Assembly: GCF_003711515.1 (NCBI RefSeq)
Contig: NW_021167080.1
Location: 2,067,394 to 2,131,393 of the forward strand
DNA length: 64,000 nt
Source: Sodiomyces alkalinus F11
Taxonomy: Eukaryota > Ascomycota > Sordariomycetes > Glomerellales > Plectosphaerellaceae
Direction: 5' to 3'
Positions 54,258 to 64,000 of this stretch are shown one piece after another. The notes beneath the pieces were generated by a model that saw only the letters and a list, made by a program, of their open reading frames with translations, was not told where the DNA came from and did no database searches. The translations under genes and the position numbers were made by a program. Every line of letters starts with the position of its first letter. Within the stretch, counting starts at the first letter, position 1.

Positions 54258-56310
54258 GATGTTCACGGGCTCGCCTCAACCCCCCAAGTTTACCAATTAT
54301 TCGAGCACCGAAGAAGTAGGCTCCAAGACCCAAAAGGATAAGCCGAGTGGGGGATAGTAAGATGACGGGCGAAGTGATGGCAATAAGAGAGACAGACAGG
54401 CGGTGGAGTCTGGAGAAGTAGGGGAACAGACAGTAAACTCATCCACAGGGTGCCGAGATGGATGTACGTTGTAAAGACGGGGAAGGATAGAGGATAAGGG
54501 TCCCATATATTCGCACAAACAAAGATAAAAAAAAAAAAAAAAAAGGGAAAGAAAAGGGAAGACCGAAAAAGGCAAGAGCGTATGTATATCACCAGGCAGG
54601 AGGAGTAAGCAGGGACCACGGCGTTGGGTTGGTGCCCCCTCCTTTTTCCCATCCATCTCCCATCCATCATCCATCATCCATCCATCCATCCATCCATCCA
54701 TCCCATCGAAGGGCTCCATGGGCTGGCTACCTTGCATGGGCCATGTGAGTGAAAGTGGCACCGACAGACACTGACAGACAATGACGGTGACAGGGACAGT
54801 GGTGACAAGAGATAAAGTGACACGCGAGGATGCACGAAGGTGCAAGGGCTGCATAGACGTGCAAACTGCCACGAAGCAACCTGCTGCACTGGGACCTGGT
54901 CTGATGGATTGATCCACGCACGTTGAACGAATGTCGCAATGGATCCGGTTTAGAAGCTCAGTTCAAGCCGTTGGAGCTCTCTCTTGGACCTCGTCCCCGA
55001 CGACGAGGTAGGATCGTCGCATTGACAGATGCAGCCGCCTATCTGTCTCGGCCTCGGCCTCGGCCTCGTCCTCGGTCTCGTCCTCGGCTTCGACATGTAC
55101 GAGGACGAACGTTTTCGTAAAAAGCAGACAAAGCAAGGTAGCAACCTTCTTTTCCCCTCTGATAGAGCGGCGTGTCGACCGCTACTGGAACTAGGCCAAG
55201 TCGGGCGAAAATATGGGGGGGGTGAGGTGAGGTCGCAAAGTTACGTGACAGCCGACGCGGGGACACGGAAAGGGAAAAAAGGACGGTCGAACTGGTCGGC
55301 GGGCGCTAATGGCAAGGACGGGAAAAAACTGCCGACTCCCTTGCGTTGTGATTCTTGGCCCGAAAAGGACGAGCATTGGGATCAGGTAAGTACCTTACCT
55401 AAAAGTACCTTACCTACCTTGGTGGGAGGTTATCGTCGGAAAAGTCTTTTACACGTGTACCAAGTAGGTACATGCAACTACATACTCTCTCTCTTCTCTC
55501 GTCTCTTTGTTTGCTCTTCGTACTTGTGCCATCGGGCGACATACATAAAACTGAGCGGACAAACAGCGTCCATCCGTATTGACTAACGTTCCTTCCCCAC
55601 TCCCCCACTCCACTGCCGATAAGCTAAGCGGGTGCCGAAGGCTGATGGCTGAAGGACCGATTGCAAGTACGCTGATTGGTTGCCTAGGTTCTGTTGGCCT
55701 TCCTTTGGTTTCTTTCGTGTGGAGAAGCTTATCTTAAAAGTCGTCCTCCGTACAAGCTACGGCTCTAATTTGAAGGGTTATGAACATGAACATTGGTGAA
55801 TACATGGTTGTCAAGTAGGTAAGGTACCTACCTAGGTATTCATCTCCACGTATTTTGTACTCGAGGTACTCTTTGCTTTTCCCGTTCGATTAGGTTATAT
55901 ACGCTACCTACCGCTGAGTAACTAATTCAAATCCTTTCCCCTTCGGAAAGATAGCGGGAATTGGTGGGTCCCCCGCACTACCCAACCCAACCTTTAATTC
56001 AGGTACGCTAGTGTACGGGTACCACCGCCGCCACAACCATCACAACCAGTAGGATCCAACACCAGCCTCGCATGTAACGTTCCCTACACCCCACCCAACA
56101 GCCCAGCTATTCAACGGCTCAACCGTCGCCCGAGTATCGTAACCAGCCATCTAGCCCTGTATCCCGAGTTTTCTCTTCTACCTTGCCTTAGATAACAGCA
56201 CAGCACAGCACAGCATAGCACAGCACCGCACCGCAATCGACCCCTCCTCTGTCCTCGACCGTCCGATAAAGAGGACGTGAGAGCTGTCGTTGTCCTAACG
56301 AGCTTAGCAG
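54258..56310. other. Intergenic, UNC93-like upstream region to RIP boundary
   Basis: No supported gene. It includes a CATC/ATCC repeat (about 54650-54706), a CCTCGG/CCTCGT hexamer run (55050-55088), several TAAGGTACC and TACCTTACC motifs (55385-55420 and 55814-55840) and CAGCACAGCA repeats (56198-56235). Composition stays normal until about 56300 and then changes abruptly. Confidence 0.6.
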
Positions 56311-56386
56311 GTTGCCCTACGGGCAACGCCGTAAAGCTTATCCCTGCGGGAGGCCCGCCCCTCCCCCCCCCCGGGGGGGGGGGGGC
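56311..56386. repeat. Hairpin plus C-run/G-run at the RIP boundary
   Basis: GTTGCCC-TAC-GGGCAAC (56311-56327) forms a perfect seven-base hairpin. It is followed by a run of C's directly joined to a run of G's (about 56363-56386). Immediately after, the sequence turns AT-rich. Confidence 0.8.
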
Positions 56387-56939
56387 CTTATAATATAAAC
56401 TGCCCCGCTATAATTAAATAACCGAAAATTAACCGAAAATAACCGTTAAACGCCTGCCCCCTATTATTTTACTGCTATTTACTGTTTTCTATACTATAAT
56501 AACCTTTTTTAGTATATTATTTTAGTATCGCCACGAAATAGTTTCCTAGTTATTTATACTAAAAGCGCCTATTTACGGAATAAAGCCGTTAATTAATTAA
56601 CCCTTATTATTTCTTATATTTTTACTAAGTAACCGTTTTCTTCTATTTCCTTTAACTCCCTCTCCCTCCTTTCCGCTTCCGGTTATTAAAGCTTCGCCAC
56701 TAAGTAAGTTACGGGTATAAATATACGCGTTAACCCTATAAAAAGCAACGATACTAACCGCTATCTATAGTATACCGCCCGTACTATCCGACTCCCCTAT
56801 TAGCTCGCGAGATTCGTAGTCGCCCTCGCCCTTTAACGCTTTTATTATAGGAGAAAAAGAAGAATTTCTGTATAAACTATTTTTTCCGGATAATACCCCC
56901 TCCCGCGCGTATAGCCTATTAGACCCGCACGCCGATAAC

Positions 56940-57840
56940 CCGCCCGCCGATAACCCGTATACCCGTACGCCCGCCCGTTAGTCCCCCCGCTAGCTAGCCT
57001 CCTTCTCCTCTAACACGCGCGTTTAGAAAATAATACCTATAAAGAATAGTTACACGGTCGCCCGCGCGGAGGTAATCGATCTTATTTATAATACTGCCTA
57101 TAAAGATTCTAAGGCGTTAATAACTATATATAGCTTTCGGGTATATTATTAACTACTAATTAACTACTATTCTATATATTAACGGTTACTATAAATAGGT
57201 TAAACGGGATATTATACTACGTAAGGATAAAAACCTTAACCTTAACCGCACGGCTAACCGCGAGGCCGTTATAATAACCCTAGTCGGTAACGTCTAGAAA
57301 GACTATAAGTATTCTAGTAAGAAAGACGGACCGTTCGTAAAGTGTTTTATAGTCCCTAATATCGCTAACGGCAGTTATAATAACTACTACTTTAATTCTA
57401 AGGGCAGTAAGTATTCTTTCCGCGCCGCCGTTACCGCTAATAGTACTCCCGCCGCTTGTATCGCCCCCCCTCCCGCTACTCCCGCCTCTTCTAAAAGGAA
57501 GAAGCGTACCGCGCCTATAAGTAAGCCGAAAATAACTATAACGTTTATTTTCCTATACTAACTAATCGATTTATAATACTATAGGAACTCTTATGCTTTT
57601 ATCGAAAAAGGCTAAGAAGACTATAACTACTATGCCCCCCCCTCTACCGCCTCCTTTACCGCCCCCTCTACCGCGTCCACGCCTACGCCCGCGCTAGTTA
57701 CTTTCGGTAACGTTAAAGTGCTCGGCGTCCTCCTCTTTACGGGTATAACGACGGCGTAAAAGAAAGATAAAATATAGTTTTATAAGAATATTATCTCGGC
57801 CTTAAAGAATAGTATCCCGGCTATAAAGCGTTAAAGCTAT
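56940..57840 (+). pseudogene. Degenerate coding-like region, identity unknown
   Basis: Reading the + strand past TAG/TAA codons gives stretches that look protein-like: AEVIDLIYNTAYKDSKA, then KKDGPFVKCFIVPNIANG and SKGSKYSFRAAVTAN, ending in Ser/Pro/Lys-rich sequence (SSKRKKR). Stops fall mainly at RIP-compatible TAG/TAA. A tandem ACTTTATAGAGGATTTAC word, about 50 bases apart, follows at 57881 and 57931. I could not assign a family. Confidence 0.45.
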
Positions 57841-58849
57841 TCGGTCCTATTTTTTTACTACTAGGGTTTTTTTTTCTTATACTTTATAGAGGATTTACGG
57901 TTTATTTTCTTTTTTATTCTTCTTTTTTTTACTTTATAGAGGATTTACAGTTATTATATTTTTTGCTTTAGCTTTTAGGTATTTATAGTTAGGGTTAAGT
58001 TATCTTACTTTATCCCGCCTATACTATAGGCTATATAATAAAGAATTATAACTACGAATACCGCGATTATAATTATAACTACGAATACCGCGATTATAAT
58101 TATAACTATTAATATTATACCCCCGTAAAGTAACTATTAGAACGTTTAAATTAAGACCTCCGGGTATACGATATTAGATATACGCCTACTATCCTATACT
58201 ATTTAACCCTCCTACGCTAGTAATAATACTAATAGTGTTACGGGTTAACCCCGATATAGAGGATCCGACTATACTCCGGATCTTCCTGACTACGCGCTTA
58301 GTTAACGGACCTATATCGCTAAGTTATCGCTACCTTATAGCTAGCCTAGCGCTATAGACTTTTCTCCTTTTCCTTTTTCCTTCCTTAGTTTTAGATAATC
58401 TATTATTACGACCTTATTTAGTGCCACGACCTATATCTAGTCGTTTATATATCTAGAACTTAGCGATACCCATACGCTATGCTAGTGATAGATTAGGATC
58501 CTAACGCTACCGCCTAATAACCTATTAGAATCGAATAGGTTATAGTAGACGAATTAACGGTTCGAAGAAAACGACTAAGCCCTAAACGTAAGGCTAGGCC
58601 CTCTTTATAAATAATATACCGATATTAACTTAAGGCTCGCTCCGATATAAGAATACTACTCGGAAATACGCTAGTTTATAGACTAATAACGCGCGAGAGA
58701 AGAAACTGATAAGCGATAACGCTAGTTAGTCGAATAGCTTATAGCCCGGCTCCTAGGATCGCCTACCCCGTAGAACCTAACGCCGCTTAACCTGAATATC
58801 CCGGCTCCCTCGTAGACCCCGATAATCCTTATACTAGTAGAGTCTACCC

Positions 58850-61800
58850 TATTACCGGTTCTATCGCCTACGCCATAGCCGATAATAATAATAGTCGCCC
58901 CGACCTCGACGGCGATACCCCGTAAGACCGTTAATAGCCCGGCGAAGTTCTTAGGGAAGCGAGTATACTAGAGCGCGTAGGCCTACGCGATACGGTAAAA
59001 GCTTATAATCGATAACGACTTATTCTAGAATAATATATAAGCTTAGTATACGATCTATAATTACCTAGGGCCTAAAGTATAATAGGTCGTATTAGCCTTT
59101 TATAAAAGCGACGGACCGGGTAAGCTTATAGATCCTAACGACTTTATAGCGTATCTTAATCGTACTTACTTTAACCCCACGGAATAATCACAGGCCGCCT
59201 AAGCCTTACGCACGATTCGTTAACGAACCGATAAGTTATTTACCGCCTTCCTACCCTATTTTAAAAGATAGATCGCCCTTACGGGTAGTACCGAATAGAA
59301 AGCCACTGTATAGATTTTATTCCTTAAAGGAGCGATTACTTCGCGACTTAGGGATAAACTTATCTCCGCCTAAATCCTTACTAACCACTATACTACGTGG
59401 GTTAACGGCGTATAAGAGATTACTAGGAAACTCGAAGGCTATTAGTTTAAATAAAACTACGATAAATAAGCTTAAGACTATATAACCGCGAAGAAGGATA
59501 CTAATAGTGATACGAAGATAGGCGGAGTAAACCGTGTTAGCAATAGAAAGGCGAAGTAAAAGACTCGGACGTACTATAACTATAATAAGAAGGGGTATAT
59601 CGTTTAGAACTATATGAAGCTAAAGGAAAACTAAGATACGGTCCGGAAGGTTAAGGAGACTCGTATAAAAGATCGCGATAAGAGCGGGGATAAATCGACT
59701 AGTAAGGCTAACTCGGAAAAAGAGTAGCTTTAACGCGAAAACGGGCGTTAAAGCCGATAGCCGCGATACGGCGGGAGTAAAAGGCGTTTAAAGTATATAC
59801 TAGTAATAACCCGGCGCTTATAGTAGCTAGAGTGAATAAACGGCGTATTCTCGCCTTTATTAATACTAGTTATAACTACTATACCACTATAAGTGAATAA
59901 TTTACTTAAAGACTCTAATTACTATTAGTCGATAAGACGAATCGACTACTAAATAGCTTCTCGGAAGCTACTAAGACTATTAGTAGCGCGGGGATTATTA
60001 TCTATAAGCTCGAGATCGACGGTTACCTATAGAGAATATTCGTATATATAGTGCCCGGGCTTAATTAAAACGTATTCCTCGGGAAGCCCTAGATAGAATA
60101 AAACGATATAACGTATTACGCTAAAGATAAATGGCTTTACCACGGAGTAACCGGATTAAATATACGATTTTATTATAAAAAGAAACCTACCGGAGTATAA
60201 GCTATCCGCGACGCCTATTTAGTTATAGGATCTATATTCGCGGGTATTATTCGACGACTATAACGGAAGGGTAAGGAAGTCTTAATTTAGGGAGTAAGCC
60301 TAAAGGATATCGAAAAAGCGTTATATAAGAAATAACTAGTAGACCCAAAGGACTTTATACCCGAAGAGTTACTATAAGAATTCGGCGACCTATTCACGCC
60401 CGATAAGGCTAATTAATTACCGCTATACCGATTAGGAGTTAACTACGAGGTAAACCTTATACTCGGAAGCGATAGTAAGAAACTATTATTTCTCTAAGGG
60501 CTACTCTATAATATATCGAGAGAAGAACTCTTAGTATTACGGAAAACACTTACCGACCTAATAGATAAAGGATTTATCCGTGCTAGTAGTTTAGAAGCCG
60601 CGGCTCCTATCCTTTTTATAAGAAAGCTAGACGGAGGACTTTAATTTTATTACGACTATTAAGCATTAAACGCGATTACTAAGCGAGACCGTTACCTACT
60701 TCCCCTAATCGCTAAGACGCTATAAAACCTAAGCTAAGTAAAGTAATTTATAAAGCTTGATATAGTCGCCGCCTTCTATAAGATTAGGATAGCCTTAGGA
60801 TACGAATATAAGACTATATTCCGAACTCGGTTTAGGCTCTTCGAATAGCTTATCTGCCCGTTCGGCCTAAATAAGGCTCCCGCGACTTTCTAGCGATATA
60901 TTAATAAAACACTATAGCGCTTCCTAAACGACTTTATTACCGCTTATATCGACGATATCCTGGTTTACTTTAGTAGGAGTTAGGCCGACGATAAGGCGAA
61001 GGTGAAGTAGGTGCTCCGCGTACTCGCGGACGCCGGCCTAAACCTAAACCCGTTAAAGTACGAGTTTAGCGTAAAGACCGTGAAGTACCTAGGATTTATA
61101 ATCACCGCGGGGAAAGGCGTGTCTTATAACCTAAAGAAGTTACGAGCTATTCGCGAGTAGGAAGCGCCTATAACGGTTAAAGGCGTGCGAAGCTTCTTAG
61201 GGTTTACGAATTATTACTAAATCTTTATTAAGGATTTTTCGGGGATCTTAGCCCCGTTAATAGCACTAACTAAGAAAGACTATACCTTTTAATAGGGTCC
61301 TAAGGAAAAAGCGGCCTTTCGCGAATTAAAGGCGAGGTTCTAAGAAGGACCGATACTATAATAGTAGGACTTAGTAAATAAGATATTTATCGAGACGGAT
61401 TACTCGGGGTTTACCCTTAGGGGTAGCCTAATATAAGAAGACACGGACGGAAATCGCTATATAGTTATATACTACTCTTGTATACTTAATAGAGCGGAAT
61501 ATAACTACTTAATCCACGATAAGGAAATACTAGTAATTATAAGTTATTTAATAATATAGCGGGCCGAGCTTATTAGTTATAGGTAATTCTTAGTTCTCTC
61601 CGACTATAAGGCCTTTAAATACTTTATAATAAAGCGAACGCTTACTAAGCGATAAAGCCGATAGGCCGGCGAGCTTATATAGTTTAACTTTATACTCGAG
61701 TATCAGAAGGGAAAGGATAATATAATAGCGGACGCCCTCTCGCGTTAATAGTAAGATAAGCCCTAAGATATAACGGATAAACGGGAATAATCTTATTATA

Positions 61801-63330
61801 TTTAATTAATTCCTAATACCGCGATTCTACCTAGCGTTTACTATATTAATAGCGGTTAATCGATCTTTAAGGCGGACTAAAAGCTATAGCGATTATAGGA
61901 TAAAACGCTTATAACCGACGAATAATATCGAGGAGCCTTATCTATAGTCGCTAAAGAACAATGATAGTTCCTACTATTATTAGAATTAAAGCTATAAATA
62001 GCCGAGTGCTTAGTCTTTACGACTAGGTTACTACTATTCCGCGACCGAATTTAGGTGCCCGGGTCTATTAAAGGGTTAATATTATAAGGGAGGATTATTT
62101 AGTTAATTCACGATTTAGTAATCGGAGGATACCCCGGACACGAAAACACTATCGCCTTAATAGCGCGTTGCTTTTTCTGGCCGAGGATAAATAAGGATAT
62201 CCGACGATTTATCCGGAACTACGACGTCTACGGAAAGGGGTATATATAAAGAAATATAAAATAAGGCCTTTTACGCCCCCTCCCGGTATTAGAATAAATA
62301 CGGAGCGACCTATTAATAGATTTTATAACGGACCTGCTACTAGCCGGCGAGAAAAAGGCGTATTACCTCTAGGTTATTATAGACCGTCTAACTAAGGCGG
62401 TAATATTAAAAGCGATAAAGATAATAGAAGCCGAAGCTTACGCGGAATAGTTCCTATACTATTACTTCCGGTTCCACGGAATACCTAAGTCGATTATTAG
62501 CGACTAAGGCTTAAACTAGATAAATAGGTTCTAAAAGCACTTTTACGAGCTTATACGGATATCGCATAAGCTTAGTATAGTATACTACCCCTAGACCGAT
62601 AGAGTAATAGAGCGTATAAACTAAGAAGTATAAGCTTATTTATAAGCCTTTATCTATTATGCTTAGGATAACTAGGATCGCTTATTACCTGTAGTATAAC
62701 TAGCACTAAATAACCGCGAGAGCTCCGTAACGGGGTTTAGTCCCTTATTCTTAGAGTATAGTTACTATATCGATCCGATCCAGATAACCGAAAAGCCCCT
62801 TTTAGAACCTAGAGTATTAGCGGCCTATAACCTACTACGCCGCTTATAGGAAACGATTAAGTTCGCCTAGGCCGTGATCGTGTTAACGTAGCTTAGGAAT
62901 AAAGAGTCTACTAACTAATATCGTATACCGGCTAAGCGTTTTAAGGTTAACGATTTAGTTTAGCTATTATTAGCTAACTATTTAACTCCGCGACTATTAC
63001 GAAAGCTTAACTGGCTTTATCGTAAATATCAAGTTATAAAGGTAATTAGCCTATACGTAGTTAAGCTTACCGTGCTATCGTAGATCTACCCTTAATTCTA
63101 TATAGACTTATTATATCGCGCGGGCGATAACCCCTTTCCGGGATAGGTAGTAGATAACCCTTAACTACCACCTATTCGAGAAGTAACCGATAATAAAGAA
63201 TAAGAGGTCGAGGAAATCCTCTAAGCGAGGATAAAGAGGTAAAGTAAGGGATTAAGACGTAAAGTACTAGTACGATAAGTAAGATACTATAAGCCTATAT
63301 AGAAACCTTTAGAACTATTAGCGTAAACAC
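58850..63330 (+). pseudogene. Ty3/gypsy-type Gag-Pol relic, inactivated by RIP
   Basis: Order along the + strand: Gag-like region (about 58960-59730) with a ruined CCHC knuckle at 59573-59613 whose Cys and His positions read Tyr. The protease active-site DTG reads Asn-Thr-Ser near 59861. Reverse transcriptase runs from about 60520 to 61130, with YIDD intact at 60945-60956. RNase H follows (ETDYSG near 61392), then integrase (HHCC region near 62107 with Cys changed to Tyr, catalytic D near 62320 and 62502, and Glu near 62610). A C-terminal chromodomain-like block (EVEEIL...) lies at about 63200-63320. Gag to chromodomain order and the chromodomain mark a chromovirus-type element. Dozens of in-frame TAG/TAA codons show it is dead. 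Confidence 0.85.
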
Positions 63331-63479
63331 GGGTACTTAATAAGTTTAAAGGGAAATTCGGCTTAGTAATAATAAATAATAGCCTGTTAAATACCTTCGC
63401 GCTATCACGATATAGGAACCAACATATAAGCGATCGTATCACGATAATTAAAAGGGAGTAAGAGTCGGATTTAGTTTAG

Positions 63480-64000
63480 GCCGGATAGGCCTTACGCTTT
63501 AGCCACGCTTGATATAAGCCTAGATCGATATCCTTAGCCTCGAAATCACTATCCTCGGGATTATCGACTTCCGTAAAAGTCTTACCCTTATCGCCCCGCT
63601 ATAGGTTAGAGTCTGTCTCCTTAACCTTATCGTCGTCTTTATTATCGCTATTATTGGGGATTACGACCGCGCTAGTAACGGTTGTACCTATAGGCGTAGA
63701 AGCCCGCCTATGCTCCACGTATTATTAGAATTCGGAGATTACGACGTTAGCGCGACTAAGTACGAGTATCTCCCTAAATAGCCGAGTATACTCCCTTAGC
63801 TCTATAAGACTAAGGCGTTTAAAGTCTTTATCCGATAATATCGACCCTAATAAAGAAGTAAGAGTAATAGGACGGGCGTTCTTGTCCGCTACGATATTAG
63901 GAGGGATTAGGCCTAAAACTGCCACTTTACCTATAACCTTATAAGGAGGAGATAAGGCTAGCTATTCCGCCTTAATAGCGACCTCCTTTAAAGGCGATAT
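63480..64000 (-). pseudogene. Minus-strand coding relic next to the retroelement
   Basis: The minus strand reads openly with few stops from 64000 to about 63480, including the 66-codon stretch 63725-63925 (IELREYTRLFREILVL) and then DNKDDDKVKETDS and YQAWLKRKAYPA. It runs against the gypsy element and carries some unmutated TGG and CAA. No family was recognised. It may be the 3' part of a second element truncated by the window end. Confidence 0.45.

Larger units (their letters stand above)
56340..64000. mobile_element. RIP-mutated retroelement block
   Basis: From about 56340 to the end of the window the sequence is packed with TA dinucleotides and nearly lacks CA and TG, while CG remains common. 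In a hand-counted 60-base sample (59461-59520) there are 11 TA and 8 AT, no CA and 1 TG, against 4 AC and 1 GT. That is the signature of RIP, which acts on CpA in repeated DNA. Many Trp, Gln and His/Cys positions read as stops or Tyr. At least three unit types are present: an unidentified degenerate coding region (56940-57840), a Ty3/gypsy-type pol (58850-63330) and a minus-strand relic (63480-64000). I could not identify matching LTRs. Confidence 0.9.

Noticed and set aside
57881..63380. LTR pair for the gypsy element
   Set aside because: I looked for long direct repeats between the two ends and found only the short ACTTTATAGAGGATTTAC word, which is repeated locally, not across the element.

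Overview
The window comes from a filamentous ascomycete (Pezizomycotina, most likely a sordariomycete). Evidence: short introns with GTRNGT donors and CTAAC-type branch points, GC-rich third codon positions, a HET-domain gene, a BET bromodomain gene with the fungal layout, and a 7.7-kb block in which CpA/TpG have been turned into TpA as in repeat-induced point mutation (RIP). There are no bacterial-style operons. Each gene stands alone, and start and splice sites were chosen by frame continuity and family fit.

Layout. 0-6 kb (+): the 3' end of a short-chain polyol dehydrogenase, a MutY adenine DNA glycosylase, a SET-domain protein with a signal peptide, and a small Cys-containing ORF of uncertain status. 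6-10 kb (-): a 1277-residue uncharacterised, mostly disordered protein. 11.8-17.5 kb: an EBP-type sterol isomerase (+, with an assembly gap in its intron), a secreted M6-type metalloprotease (-) and a beta-carbonic anhydrase (-). 17.5-27 kb: AT-richer, gene-poor DNA around a HET-domain gene and a Utp12-domain ribosome-biogenesis gene (both -). 27-38 kb: a BET double-bromodomain protein (+), a Mgs1/WRNIP1 AAA+ ATPase with a ubiquitin-binding zinc finger (-), an Isa1-type Fe-S assembly factor (-) and a five-exon ARMH3/DUF1741 protein (-). 39-43.6 kb: a very large uncharacterised disordered protein (-). 43.6-49.4 kb: a gene desert rich in short dispersed palindromes. 49.4-54.3 kb: an uncharacterised protein (+) and an UNC93-like MFS transporter (-). 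56.3-64 kb: a heavily RIP-mutated retroelement block with a recognisable Ty3/gypsy Gag-PR-RT-RH-IN-chromodomain order, plus other relics.

Functional themes. Genome maintenance is represented twice (MutY with a PCNA-box candidate; Mgs1/WRNIP1). The Isa1-type gene would serve the 4Fe-4S pathway that MutY depends on. The rest are housekeeping or environmental-interface genes with no sign of clustering into one pathway; I see no secondary-metabolite cluster. The least explained signals are the dispersed intergenic 9-mer TACGRAGTA, the related palindrome GTACCTAAGGTAC, the open, frame-preserving microsatellite intron in the UNC93-like gene, and the signal peptide on the SET protein. I did not find a clearly new multi-gene system.
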